Below are positions 16,877 through 25,526 of a stretch of 36,658 nt of DNA, in pieces. The translations under genes and the position numbers were made by a program. How positions within the stretch are numbered: position 1 is the stretch's first letter; each line of letters opens with the position of its first letter. The DNA comes from CAWDMN01 sp963803155. Its GTDB lineage: Bacteria > Acidobacteriota > Terriglobia > Versatilivoradales > Versatilivoraceae. The stretch lies in contig CAWDMN010000003.1 of assembly GCA_963803155.1 (NCBI GenBank), forward strand, positions 1 to 36,658, read 5' to 3'. A model generated the notes under the pieces. The model ran no database searches and was not told the DNA's origin. It saw only the letters and a program-made list of their open reading frames with translations.

Positions 16877-16900
16877 TCACGATTTTTTTTTGATTACTCG
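16871..16900 (-). terminator. Hairpin across the purN stop codon
   Basis: CGAGTAATCA and TGATTACTCG form a perfect 10-bp stem (16891-16900 with 16871-16880). The A-rich loop encodes the three terminal lysines of PurN. There is no T-run after the stem in the direction of purN transcription, so it is not a canonical intrinsic terminator. It may stabilise the 3' end of the pur mRNA. Confidence 0.3.
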
Positions 16901-17482
16901 CCGACCCGCGATTTTCCAATCACCGCCAAGAACGATCCCGATCGCCTGGGAATAAATTCTGTGTTCTCCTTTCAGGATGCGGGCAGCCAGAGCATGCTCG
17001 TCATCCTCATCCAGAACGGGCACGACGGCTTGAAGAACGATGGGACCGGAATCCAATCCTTCATCCACAAAATGCACCGTACAGCCGGAAAATTTAACGC
17101 CATGCTCCCAAGCCTGCCGCTGGGCATCCAGCCCCGGGAAAGCCGGCAGCAGGGCAGGATGAATATTTAGAATCCGATGGGGGAAAGCTTGAACCAGCAC
17201 TGGGCTTAAGAGCCGCATGAAGCCAGCCAGACAAACCAAATCCACTCGATGTTCCCGCAAAATTTTCACGACCTGAGCATCGAATTCTTCCCGAGTCACC
17301 CCCTTGGAAGGAAGGAAGACCGCCTTAAATCCGCGCTGTCGGGCTCTCTCCAAACCGGGGGCGGAAGCAACATTGCTGATCACTACGGCAATCTCAGCGG
17401 CCAACTCGCCTTGATCAATATGGCTGGCGATGGCTTCGAAATTTGATCCTCTTCCGGAAAGCAGAATGCCCAGTTTTTTCAT
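16877..17482 (-). CDS. purN: Phosphoribosylglycinamide formyltransferase (GART)
   Basis: The 201-residue enzyme transfers formyl from 10-formyl-THF to GAR, step 3 of de novo purine synthesis. The phosphate-binding LLSGRGSNFEAI is at 7-18. The catalytic triad of the family is at the same numbers as in E. coli PurN: Asn106 and His108 in ILNIHPALLP, and Asp144 in DEGLDSGPIV. Its ATG overlaps the purM stop by 4 nt (17479-17482), so the two are translationally coupled. The C-terminus ends in a run of lysines inside a hairpin. Confidence 0.97.
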   Translation of the reverse strand: MKKLGILLSGRGSNFEAIASHIDQGELAAEIAVVISNVASAPGLERARQRGFKAVFLPSKGVTREEFDAQVVKILREHRVDLVCLAGFMRLLSPVLVQAFPHRILNIHPALLPAFPGLDAQRQAWEHGVKFSGCTVHFVDEGLDSGPIVLQAVVPVLDEDDEHALAARILKGEHRIYSQAIGIVLGGDWKIAGRRVIKKKS

Positions 17483-18516
17483 GACTCGTACACCACTCTG
17501 GCCTTCCCTTTTTCGATTTCGCCAATCAAGGAAAAGGGTTGCTCCTGGCGCCGGAAATGTGCAGTGACTTTGGGAAGATCTTTTTCTTCAATAATCACTG
17601 CCATCCCAATCCCCATATTGAAAGTGCGAAGCATTTCCGTCGGCTCGATATTTCCGATTTTCTGAAGCAATTGGAATAGCGGCAGCACGGGCCAACTGTC
17701 CAGGCGGATATGGGCGGCACAATCTTCGGGCAATATGCGAGGAATATTTTCCGTCAAGCCTCCCCCGGTGATATGAGCCATGCCGCGGATCAGCCCTTTC
17801 TCGACGAGCGGCTTTAATAACGGCAGGTAATTCAGATGCGGCGCCAGCAAGGCTTCCGCCACACTCGCACGTACTTCTGGCAGATAAGTTCCCACCTGAC
17901 AGCCCGCTTTTTCAAACAAGAGCTTTCGGGCCAGCGAATACCCATTGGTGTGCAACCCACTGGAAGGTAGGCCCAAAATCAGATGACCGGGGCGGATGGA
18001 TTTCCCGTCTATGATTTTCTTTCTATCCACTATTCCGACAATGAATCCCGCCAGATCATATTCCCCTTCACTATAAAAGCCAGGCATTTCGGCGGTCTCT
18101 CCACCCAACAAAGCACATCCGGCCTCTTTACATCCCTCGGCCAGTCCTTCCACAATCTGAGCTATTACCCCGGGTTCCATTTTGCCGGTGGCAATATAAT
18201 CCATAAAAAAAAGCGGAATGGCCCCTTGTACGAAGATATCGTCCACACAGTGAGCCACGAGATCTTTCCCACAGGTATTGTGAATGCCAGCCGCAAAAGC
18301 CACTTTCAATTTAGTGCCTACGCCATCCACGCTGGAGACCAAGACTGGATCGGCATACTTCCGCTTATCGAGCCGGAACAATCCGCCAAACAAACCGATA
18401 TCAGTCAAAACCCCGGGGGTGAAAGTGCGGCGCGCCAGGACTTTAATTCGCTTCTTGGCAAGGTTGGCCTGATCAATATCCACGCCGGCGTCGCGATAGG
18501 TTGCTTTCTGGCTCAT
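17479..18516 (-). CDS. purM: Phosphoribosylformylglycinamidine cyclo-ligase (AIR synthase)
   Basis: It closes FGAM to AIR with ATP, step 5 of purine synthesis. From ATG 18516 the protein is 345 residues, the usual PurM length, and begins with the conserved YRDAGVDID. An AGGGGGG Shine-Dalgarno precedes this ATG; an in-frame GTG at 18546 would add ten residues and is less likely. The ATP-site strand has DPVLVSSVDGVGTKLKVA, and ALLGGETAEMPGFY and HITGGGLTENIPR are signature segments. It lies 30 bp after purF and overlaps purN by 4 nt. Confidence 0.97.
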   Translation of the reverse strand: MSQKATYRDAGVDIDQANLAKKRIKVLARRTFTPGVLTDIGLFGGLFRLDKRKYADPVLVSSVDGVGTKLKVAFAAGIHNTCGKDLVAHCVDDIFVQGAIPLFFMDYIATGKMEPGVIAQIVEGLAEGCKEAGCALLGGETAEMPGFYSEGEYDLAGFIVGIVDRKKIIDGKSIRPGHLILGLPSSGLHTNGYSLARKLLFEKAGCQVGTYLPEVRASVAEALLAPHLNYLPLLKPLVEKGLIRGMAHITGGGLTENIPRILPEDCAAHIRLDSWPVLPLFQLLQKIGNIEPTEMLRTFNMGIGMAVIIEEKDLPKVTAHFRRQEQPFSLIGEIEKGKARVVYES

Positions 18517-18546
18517 CGCCCCCCCTAAAGGAAATTTTGAATTCAC

Positions 18547-19929
18547 TTAAATGGCTCCATCAGGAAATTCGATCGGGTATTTTCCGGTATAACAGGCCGT
18601 GCAGAAATAACCCTTTTTCTCCACATCTCCACAAGCTCGCAACATACCGTCGAGGCTCAAATAGCCCAATGAATCGGCTTCAATGTATGTGCGGATCTCC
18701 TCTACGGTGTGGCTGGAAGCTATCAGTTCTCGCTTGGTAGGGGTGTCCACTCCATAAAAACAGGGAGAAATCGTGGGGGGGCAACTGATGCGCATGTGCA
18801 CTTCTTTGGCTCCGGCGGCCCGGACCAATTTGACCAGTTTCCGGCTGGTGGTGCCGCGGACGATAGAATCATCCACTAATACCACGCGTTGGCCGCGGAT
18901 TAAGTGGGCGCAAGGATTCAGTTTCACGCGGACCCCAAAGTGGCGGATGGCTTGTTTGGGCTCGATGAAAGTCCGCCCCACGTAATGGTTCCGGATCAGT
19001 CCAAATTCCAAGGGGATTCCTGATTCCCGAGCAAATCCCAATCCCGCCACCACCCCTGAATCTGGGATGGGAACCACAATGTCCGCCTCGACCGGCTGCT
19101 CCTGGGCTAGGTATGCCCCCAATTGGTAACGGCTTCTGTACACTTCCTGGCCGAAAACAAAACTGTCGGGCCGGGAAAAATAGACATGCTCAAAAATGCA
19201 GTGGGTATGCGGAACCGGAGGGAAAATCTGCCGGGATTCAACGTGGCCGCTCCCGGTAAAAATCAGCATCTCCCCCGGCTCGACTTCCCGCTCAAATTTA
19301 GCGCCTATCAAATCGAAGGCGCAGGTTTCAGAAGCCACCACCGGCGAGCCATCCAAGAACCCAAAAGCAAAGGGGCGAAATCCTTTCGGATCCCGAACCG
19401 CAATCATTTTGTCCCGCGTCATGAAGACCAGGCAATAAGCGCCGTTCAATTGGGAGAGGGCTTCCTGAATTGCCTCCTCCACCGTGGGTTTGCGAGACCT
19501 GGCAATCAGGTGAAGGACCACTTCGGTATCGCTGGTTCCCTGGAAAATCGACCCTTCCTGCTCCAATTGGTCCCGAACTTTCTGCGCATTGACCAGGTTC
19601 CCATTATGGCAGAGCGCCAGGTTCCCCTTGCTGCAGGTCACAACAACCGGCTGGGCATTTTTTAATGAGCTGTCACCCGCGGTGGAATAGCGGGTATGAC
19701 CGACGGCAATTCCGCCTTTCAAGCGATTCAGCGTACCCTCATCGAAGATATCCGCCACATGGCCCATGCCCCGTTCCACGAAGAATTTATGTTCATCCGA
19801 AGAGACAATTCCCGCGCTCTCCTGTCCACGGTGCTGTAGTGCATAAAGCCCCAAATATGCGATTCGCGATGCTTCCGCGTGCCGATAAATTCCAAAAACC
19901 CCACATTCCTCATGCCATTGATCAATCAT
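18547..19929 (-). CDS. purF: Amidophosphoribosyltransferase
   Basis: This 460-residue enzyme makes phosphoribosylamine from PRPP and glutamine, the first committed purine step. The nucleophile is Cys9 in HEECGVFGIY, preceded by an eight-residue propeptide, so it is the processed (B. subtilis-like) type. The cysteines that hold a [4Fe-4S] cluster in that type also appear to be present, in HTHCIFEHVYFSRPDS, in ISCPPTISPC and in the terminal FCTACY. The PRPP loop VVLVDDSIVRGTTS is intact. It sits between purB (107 bp upstream) and purM. The oxygen-sensitive Fe-S form is inferred from these residues. Confidence 0.96.
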   Translation of the reverse strand: MIDQWHEECGVFGIYRHAEASRIAYLGLYALQHRGQESAGIVSSDEHKFFVERGMGHVADIFDEGTLNRLKGGIAVGHTRYSTAGDSSLKNAQPVVVTCSKGNLALCHNGNLVNAQKVRDQLEQEGSIFQGTSDTEVVLHLIARSRKPTVEEAIQEALSQLNGAYCLVFMTRDKMIAVRDPKGFRPFAFGFLDGSPVVASETCAFDLIGAKFEREVEPGEMLIFTGSGHVESRQIFPPVPHTHCIFEHVYFSRPDSFVFGQEVYRSRYQLGAYLAQEQPVEADIVVPIPDSGVVAGLGFARESGIPLEFGLIRNHYVGRTFIEPKQAIRHFGVRVKLNPCAHLIRGQRVVLVDDSIVRGTTSRKLVKLVRAAGAKEVHMRISCPPTISPCFYGVDTPTKRELIASSHTVEEIRTYIEADSLGYLSLDGMLRACGDVEKKGYFCTACYTGKYPIEFPDGAI

Positions 19930-20036
19930 AGTTTTTTATAGGCAAACCGGAGATGAGTGCCTGGCGAGAAGTGGCGTATGATGAATTCTGGGATCTGATA
20001 GCTGAACGCCGATTGCTTCTCGTCATTCGTCAATCC

Positions 20037-21341
20037 TCACTTCTCACTATCTCCGTATACTCTCCTAAAAATATAGTCGACATGCCGGAGCTGATGTCTG
20101 AAATCAAAGGTGGTCTCAATTTCAGCGGGGGAAAGAATTCGACGGATATCGGAATCCTCCAGCACGAACTGCTTAAAATTCCCTTCCCCGTTCCAGACTC
20201 TCATGGCATTCCGTTGTACCCAGCGATAAGCTTCTTCCCGGGTTATCCCCTTTTTCGCCAAGTCCAGCAAAAGCTGTCCTGAATAAACCAAGCCCTTCAT
20301 GAGGTTCAGGTTTTCCAACATTCGATCAGGATAGACGAACATTCGATCCACCAACCGAGCCGTCTTTTCCAGCAAATAATCCAACAGGATTGTGGAGTCG
20401 GGCAGAATGATCCTCTCCACCGAGGAATGAGAAATATCGCGTTCATTCCACAAAGCGATGTTTTCGAGTGCGGCCTGCAAATTCGCGCGCACCACCCGGG
20501 CCAAGCCGCAGATTTGCTCGCTGGTGACTGGATTTCTTTTGTGCGGCATGGCCGACGAACCTTTTTGGCCCGGAGCGAAGTACTCTTCAATTTCCCGAAT
20601 TTCAGTTCTCTGCAAACCGCGCACTTCCAGGGCAATTTTTTCGAGGCTGGCGGCGGCAATGGCCAAGGAGGCCATATACTCCGCATGCCGGTCACGCTGC
20701 ACAATTTGGCTGGAAACCGAATCTACCTGCAATCCCAGCTTGGCACAAACCGCCTCTTCCGCCGCGGGTTCCAAATGAGCGGAGGTTCCCACGGCCCCGG
20801 AAAGTTTTCCCACACGGACAGTTTCCGCGGCGGTTTCCAATCGCCTCAAATTTCGCCGGGCCTCTTCATACCAGAGGGTGATCTTCAATCCCAAGGTGGT
20901 GGGCTCCGCGTGAATGCCATGAGTCCGGCCGATCATCGGCGTCTCTTTGAACTCGAAGGCCCGCTTTTTCAAGATGGCAATCAGGTTTTTCATCCCCTCC
21001 ACCAGGAGGACTGAAGCTTCTTTCAACTGTAAAGCCAGCGCCGTATCCACTACGTCCGAGGAAGTCAAACCATAATGCACATAACGGGATTCCGGCCCCA
21101 GGTGTTCCGCCACCGAAGTCGTAAAGGCTATGACGTCGTGTTTGACCTCTTTTTCAATCTCATTAATTCGCTGTACACTGAATCCGGCTTTCTGCTTGAT
21201 GAGTGCCACCGCTTCCGCGGGCACCACTCCGTGTTCCGCCAACACTTCAGAAGCCGCAATCTCCACATCGAGCCATTTTTGGAATTTGTTTTCTTCAGAC
21301 CAAATTTTGCCCATCGCAGGGCGCGTGTAACGGCTAATCAT
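20037..21341 (-). CDS. purB: Adenylosuccinate lyase
   Basis: The 434-residue enzyme of the fumarase/aspartase superfamily cleaves SAICAR and adenylosuccinate with release of fumarate. The signature loop GSSAMPHKRNP is at 261-271, GRTHG at 138-142 holds the catalytic histidine region, and HYGLTSSDVVDTAL (89-102) is the substrate-binding segment. Start MISRYTRPAMGKIWSEENKF is typical. It is the first purine gene on the strand, 74 bp after the metallo-hydrolase gene and 107 bp before purF. Confidence 0.97.
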   Translation of the reverse strand: MISRYTRPAMGKIWSEENKFQKWLDVEIAASEVLAEHGVVPAEAVALIKQKAGFSVQRINEIEKEVKHDVIAFTTSVAEHLGPESRYVHYGLTSSDVVDTALALQLKEASVLLVEGMKNLIAILKKRAFEFKETPMIGRTHGIHAEPTTLGLKITLWYEEARRNLRRLETAAETVRVGKLSGAVGTSAHLEPAAEEAVCAKLGLQVDSVSSQIVQRDRHAEYMASLAIAAASLEKIALEVRGLQRTEIREIEEYFAPGQKGSSAMPHKRNPVTSEQICGLARVVRANLQAALENIALWNERDISHSSVERIILPDSTILLDYLLEKTARLVDRMFVYPDRMLENLNLMKGLVYSGQLLLDLAKKGITREEAYRWVQRNAMRVWNGEGNFKQFVLEDSDIRRILSPAEIETTFDFRHQLRHVDYIFRRVYGDSEK

Positions 21342-21415
21342 GGATTGTCACTCCGCAGCTGGGGTCCCGCAAATTCGCCGGGTTCGAAAGGTTCCGATCA
21401 AGAATTCTCACGCTC

Positions 21416-22192
21416 TTATATTTGAATCACCGGAGTCGGCGTCTGTTGGTCGGCCAGATAAAGATGATCCAAATTGAATCCCCGGTTCTCCAAAGCCTGT
21501 GCAGAGACAAGACGGGCAATGTCCGGGTGATTGTTTTGGCGGCTCAAATGCGCCAAGACAATAAATTCCGCCATATTGTCGTATTCTTCGCTGAAAAATT
21601 TTCCGGTCACGTCATTGGACAAATGGCCCAAGCGGCTCATGATGCGCTGTTTGACATGCCAGGGATAAGATCCCACCTTTAACATCTCCAAATCATGATT
21701 CGATTCCAATACCATCACTCTGCATTTCTTGAGGCGCTGCATCACCAATTCAGGCAGGTATCCCAGATCAGTCGCATATCCAATTCGGATTCCTTCCACT
21801 TCCAAATTAAATCCCACGGGATCGGCTGCGTCATGAGGGATGGAAAAAGGGGTCACCTGAATATCTCCGATCATAAAACCGGACCCGGCACTCATCGTTT
21901 CCAGCCGCTCGATATTCATCTGCGGGCGAAGATAATCCTGCACTCCTTGCGTGAGATAAACCGTAATGTCATTGCGAGCCAGGATGGTGGGCAGACCCTG
22001 GATATGGTCGTTGTGTTCATGCGTAATCAAAAAAGCATCGATTTGATCCAATGATTCGCCAATAGAAGCCAGCCTTTTCACGGTCTGCAACCGGCTTAAT
22101 CCGACATCGATTAGAATCTTCGTATTGGCCGAAGAGATAAAAGTGCTGTTGCCCGAACTGCCACTTCCCAACACCGAAATTTTTAAACTCAC
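21416..22192 (-). CDS. MBL-fold metallo-hydrolase, YycJ/WalJ-like
   Basis: The 258-residue protein begins KISVLGSGSSGNSTFI, the hallmark of the YycJ branch of the metallo-beta-lactamase fold. The metal-binding motif is THEHNDH (His58, His60, Asp62, His63), and VMVLESNHDLEML and LSNDV lie further on. YycJ proteins are double-strand DNA exonucleases in some bacteria and accompany the WalKR system in Firmicutes; no such system is here. It lies directly upstream of purB, 276 bp after the M16 peptidase gene. Exonuclease activity is inferred from the family. Confidence 0.88.
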   Translation of the reverse strand: MSLKISVLGSGSSGNSTFISSANTKILIDVGLSRLQTVKRLASIGESLDQIDAFLITHEHNDHIQGLPTILARNDITVYLTQGVQDYLRPQMNIERLETMSAGSGFMIGDIQVTPFSIPHDAADPVGFNLEVEGIRIGYATDLGYLPELVMQRLKKCRVMVLESNHDLEMLKVGSYPWHVKQRIMSRLGHLSNDVTGKFFSEEYDNMAEFIVLAHLSRQNNHPDIARLVSAQALENRGFNLDHLYLADQQTPTPVIQI

Positions 22193-22468
22193 TCGAAGGC
22201 CACCCTTGCCAACCCGGATTCATCCAGTTTGCACCGGGTTCAAAGTAGAACTGAGAATTGTTAGATACTCCCTCCCGAGTGTCAACAGAAAAGGTAAAGA
22301 GAATTCATTGAGCGCTTCCAAATTCCCGAGATAGTCCGCGGACAGAAACTTGGCTATCGCCGACTGGAAGAGCGCGAGCCCTCGTGGATTCCAATTTCAC
22401 GGAGTATTGTGTCGCCTGATGACGAGCCGACTCTTCCCGCGAAAAGCCGCTCTTCGGATATTTGGATC

Positions 22469-23758
22469 CTATGTTGTCATTGCTCCGGAGCTTCCGCAAT
22501 CCAGCCGATCCCGGGTAATTTTGAAACCATCCAGGTTGCCCAGAATAGTCAATGCCACATTCCGCGTATCAAAAATTTGGTTGGCCATTTGTTGGATCTC
22601 GTCGACGGTGACTTTCTCGATATTCCCGATCATCTCATCCATGGAAACCTGTTTGCCGAAGTTCTGTTCTTGCCGAGCCAGATGAGACATTCGGCTCGAC
22701 GTCGATTCCAAGCTCAACATCATGCTCCCTTTCAAATGGTCCTGGGCGCGGCGCAATTCCTCCGGTTCCACCGGCGTCTCTTTTAAATTGCGAAATTCCT
22801 GAATTACGAGATCAACCACCTTGCCAACCGTCTCCAGCGAAGTGCCCGCGTAGATGGTTAGACAGCCGGTATCCCGGTAAGCATTGATGCCGGAGAAGAT
22901 CGCATAAGCCAAACCTTGTTTTTCCCGGATGTTTTGAAACAGTCGGGAACTCATGCCACCCCCCAACAACGTATTGAGAATGTAGCAGCCATAACGCCGC
23001 TCATCGGTTAAAGGATAGGAAGGGACTCCTAGGCAAATATGCACTTGCTCGAGATCTTTTTTGCTGCGCAGAGTGATTCGACTGTGCGTATGGTGCGGGA
23101 TGTCGATGGAGCCATTCGTAACAGACTGACACCGATTGAATTTTTGGCGGACTAGTTCCACTACCCTTTCATGCTCGAGATTACCCGCCGCGGAAATGAT
23201 GAGATTGCCGGGGGTATAGAATTGTTCATAAAAATCCAGCACTTTACCCCGATCTAAACTCTTGACGGTCCCCTTTGTCCCCAGAATGGGACGGCCCAGT
23301 GGTTGGTTTTTCCAGAAGTTCTGGATAAAAATTTCGTTGACTAAATCATCAGGAGTGTCTTCCACCATTTTGATTTCTTCGAGGATGACACAGCGTTCCT
23401 TTTCCAAATCCTGGGCATCGAACTTGGGGTGTAAGACCAAATCCGAAAGAATATCGAAGGCTATGGGGAGGTGCTCATCCAACACTTTGGTGCTGTAACA
23501 AATGGTTTCTTTGGCCGTGAAAGCGTCCAGATGTCCCCCGATTGAATCTACTTGCCGAGCGATTTCTTCGGCAGTCCGGTTTAGAGTTCCCTTAAAAAGC
23601 AAATGCTCTATGAAATGAGCAACTCCATTGACCTCCGGACGTTCACTCCTGGATCCATTTTTAAGCCAGATTCCCAAAGAAATTGAACGAACATGGGGCA
23701 TCTGTTCAGACAGAACAGTCAAACCATTCTCAAACACGTATTTTCTGACATTATCCAT
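22469..23758 (-). CDS. M16 family zinc metallopeptidase
   Basis: At 429 residues this is a single-chain M16B peptidase, like processing peptidase beta. The inverted zinc motif HFIEH (His48, Glu51, His52) is followed 76 residues later by Glu128 in VILEEIKMVEDTPDD, the third ligand. LFQNIREKQGLAYAIFSG is the conserved C-domain segment with the Arg/Tyr substrate-binding region. There is no signal peptide, so it is probably cytosolic. It is the first gene of the minus-strand housekeeping run and diverges from the transporter gene. Confidence 0.93.
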   Translation of the reverse strand: MDNVRKYVFENGLTVLSEQMPHVRSISLGIWLKNGSRSERPEVNGVAHFIEHLLFKGTLNRTAEEIARQVDSIGGHLDAFTAKETICYSTKVLDEHLPIAFDILSDLVLHPKFDAQDLEKERCVILEEIKMVEDTPDDLVNEIFIQNFWKNQPLGRPILGTKGTVKSLDRGKVLDFYEQFYTPGNLIISAAGNLEHERVVELVRQKFNRCQSVTNGSIDIPHHTHSRITLRSKKDLEQVHICLGVPSYPLTDERRYGCYILNTLLGGGMSSRLFQNIREKQGLAYAIFSGINAYRDTGCLTIYAGTSLETVGKVVDLVIQEFRNLKETPVEPEELRRAQDHLKGSMMLSLESTSSRMSHLARQEQNFGKQVSMDEMIGNIEKVTVDEIQQMANQIFDTRNVALTILGNLDGFKITRDRLDCGSSGAMTT

Positions 23759-24068
23759 GATCGTGACGCCTTAATGTTTTATTCTGGTTCGAGGATTGGG
23801 TACGGTGAACTGGGAGAAAAAGTCGTCAATCTGTATAGCGAGCCAATCAGGTCGTCAATACACCTTCTTGAAAGTACCACATTGAACCTTTGTTTTCAAT
23901 ATAGGCGCAGGATGGCACCCTTTTTCTGAGCAGAAAAGAAACCTCAACATCCGGCGGGAAAATAGCTTGGGCCAGTAAAAAGGATGGAAATTCAGCAATT
24001 CATTTTTTTCTTCCATTTTGTTTTATTTTAAAACAATATAGGCCAACATTCAAAACGGAGGGTGAGGT
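23759..24068. promoter_or_regulatory. Divergent promoter region
   Basis: This 310-bp region between the M16 peptidase (minus) and the MFS transporter (plus) should hold both promoters. It is AT-rich near the transporter and has no coding potential. The palindrome at 24019-24035 lies in it. I could not fix -35/-10 elements with confidence. Confidence 0.45.
24019..24035. promoter_or_regulatory. Palindrome, possible operator
   Basis: TGTTTTA-TTT-TAAAACA is a perfect 7-bp inverted repeat with a 3-bp centre, ending 33 bp before the transporter start codon. Spacing and symmetry fit a dimeric repressor site. No regulator gene is adjacent, and AT-rich sequence makes chance palindromes commoner, so this is tentative. 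Confidence 0.35.
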
Positions 24069-25352
24069 GTGAATTCACCGACCAAAGCAGGAGGGCATTT
24101 CCGCTGGACGATTTGTGGACTCTTATTTATCGCCACCACGATTAATTATGTTGACCGGCAAGTCATCAGCATTTTGAAGCCCCTTTTTCTTGACTCACTC
24201 GCCCATGGCGGAATGGGTTGGTCGGAAACCGACTTCGCTGACGTTGTCAAATACTTCCAGCTGGCATATGCCATTATGATGCTCGGCGCGGGCTCGCTGA
24301 TTGACCGGATTGGAATTCGCAGAGGATTTGCCTTGGCCATCGTATGGTGGAGTCTGGCTGCCATGGGACATGCCTTTGCCGGCACTGTCCTGGCTTTTAT
24401 CCTGTGGCGGGTGATGCTGGGCATCGGGGAAGCCGCCAACTTCCCGGCCAGTATTAAGACCATTGCCGAATGGTTCCCCCAACGGGAGAGGGCCCTAGCG
24501 ACGGGCCTTTTCAATTCCGGAACTAATATTGGCGCCGTGGTCACCCCCTTTGCCGTCGCGGCCATTCTGGCAGCTTTCGGCAGTTGGCGGTGGGTCTTTA
24601 TTCTAGCGGGAGTTGTCGGTTTTTTGTGGCTGATCTTATGGTTTTGGCTCTATCGGCGGCCGGAAGACCATCCGCGCCTTTCCCGCGAGGAATTGGCGTA
24701 CATTCAGAGTGAACTGGAAGAGCCGCCAACCGGAAAATTACCTTGGCTGCCACTGCTCAAGCTCCGCCAAACCTGGGCCTTTACGCTTGGCAAATTCTTG
24801 ACAGATCCAATTTGGTGGTTTTACCTGTTTTGGGGACCCGGTTTTCTCAACCGGAAATTCGAGGTGCAGATTAGCGCCATGGGAGCGCCAATCCTCATAA
24901 TCTACACTCTGGCCAGTTTCGGCTCCATCGCCGCTGGATGGCTGCCGGCTTTTTTCCTCCGACGGGGCTGGACGCCCAACGCGGCTCGGAAGGGCTCCAT
25001 GCTGACTTGTGCCATATGCGTGCTGCCGGTAATTTTCGCGGCTACCACCACAAATCTTTGGGTGGCCGTGTTTTTGATTGGCTTGGCTTGCGCCGCCCAT
25101 CAAGGCTGGTCCGCCAATATTTTTACTCTCTCGTCGGATATGTTCCCCAAGAAAGCCGTGGGATCGGTCGTGGGCATTGGCGGATTCGCGGGAGGTATGG
25201 GAGGATTTTTCTTTTCGCAATATGTGGGCGGAGTCCTTAAACAAAACCCGAATGATTACCTGCCAATCCTGATAATAGCGGGGACTATTTACCTGGCAGC
25301 CTTACTGCTGATTCAAGTGTTGGCTCCCAGATTGGATAAGGTCTCCATTTAA
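24069..25352 (+). CDS. MFS transporter, ACS family (hexuronate-type)
   Basis: The 427-residue integral membrane protein has about 12 spans. It begins at GTG 24069 behind a GGAGG-type ribosome site. NYVDRQVISILKP near the N-terminus, the loop-2/3 motif SLIDRIGIRRGF, and RVMLGIGEAANFPASIKTIAEWFP are typical of the anion:cation symporter branch that includes ExuT and related sugar-acid carriers. Substrate is probably a sugar acid or other organic anion. No uronate catabolic genes are adjacent, although an AGE-type epimerase lies 4 kb away. It stands alone on this strand. Confidence 0.88.
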   Translation: MNSPTKAGGHFRWTICGLLFIATTINYVDRQVISILKPLFLDSLAHGGMGWSETDFADVVKYFQLAYAIMMLGAGSLIDRIGIRRGFALAIVWWSLAAMGHAFAGTVLAFILWRVMLGIGEAANFPASIKTIAEWFPQRERALATGLFNSGTNIGAVVTPFAVAAILAAFGSWRWVFILAGVVGFLWLILWFWLYRRPEDHPRLSREELAYIQSELEEPPTGKLPWLPLLKLRQTWAFTLGKFLTDPIWWFYLFWGPGFLNRKFEVQISAMGAPILIIYTLASFGSIAAGWLPAFFLRRGWTPNAARKGSMLTCAICVLPVIFAATTTNLWVAVFLIGLACAAHQGWSANIFTLSSDMFPKKAVGSVVGIGGFAGGMGGFFFSQYVGGVLKQNPNDYLPILIIAGTIYLAALLLIQVLAPRLDKVSI

Positions 25353-25357
25353 TAAAA

Positions 25358-25505
25358 CAGTGGTCAGTGGATAGTGGTCAGTGGTCAGTGATTGGCGATC
25401 AGCAAACAATCACTAAGCTAAAATGCGGTAGAGGGTGATCGAAACAAAATTTCTGCATGAGAAAATTTATCGTCCGTTGTTCCCTAGCCACTATCCACTG
25501 ACCAC
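25358..25505. repeat. Inverted repeat pair with internal GTGGTCAGTG repeats
   Basis: Between the convergent transporter and VWA genes, the 18-nt GTGGTCAGTGGATAGTGG (25360-25377) recurs as an exact inverted copy at 25488-25505. The left arm continues with further copies of GTGGTCAGTG up to 25390. The pair could form an 18-bp stem with a 110-nt loop. It may serve as a two-way transcription barrier or be an interspersed repeat. Confidence 0.55.
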
Positions 25506-25526
25506 TTCCCAAGCTTTTCTTCGCCC

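Noticed and set aside
17983..18528. 181-codon plus-strand ORF
   Set aside because: Antisense shadow of purM, which is unambiguous.
21375..21400. GGGTTCGAAAGG resembling a tRNA T-arm
   Set aside because: No acceptor stem, D-arm or anticodon arm could be folded around it; the similarity is confined to the short T-loop-like string.
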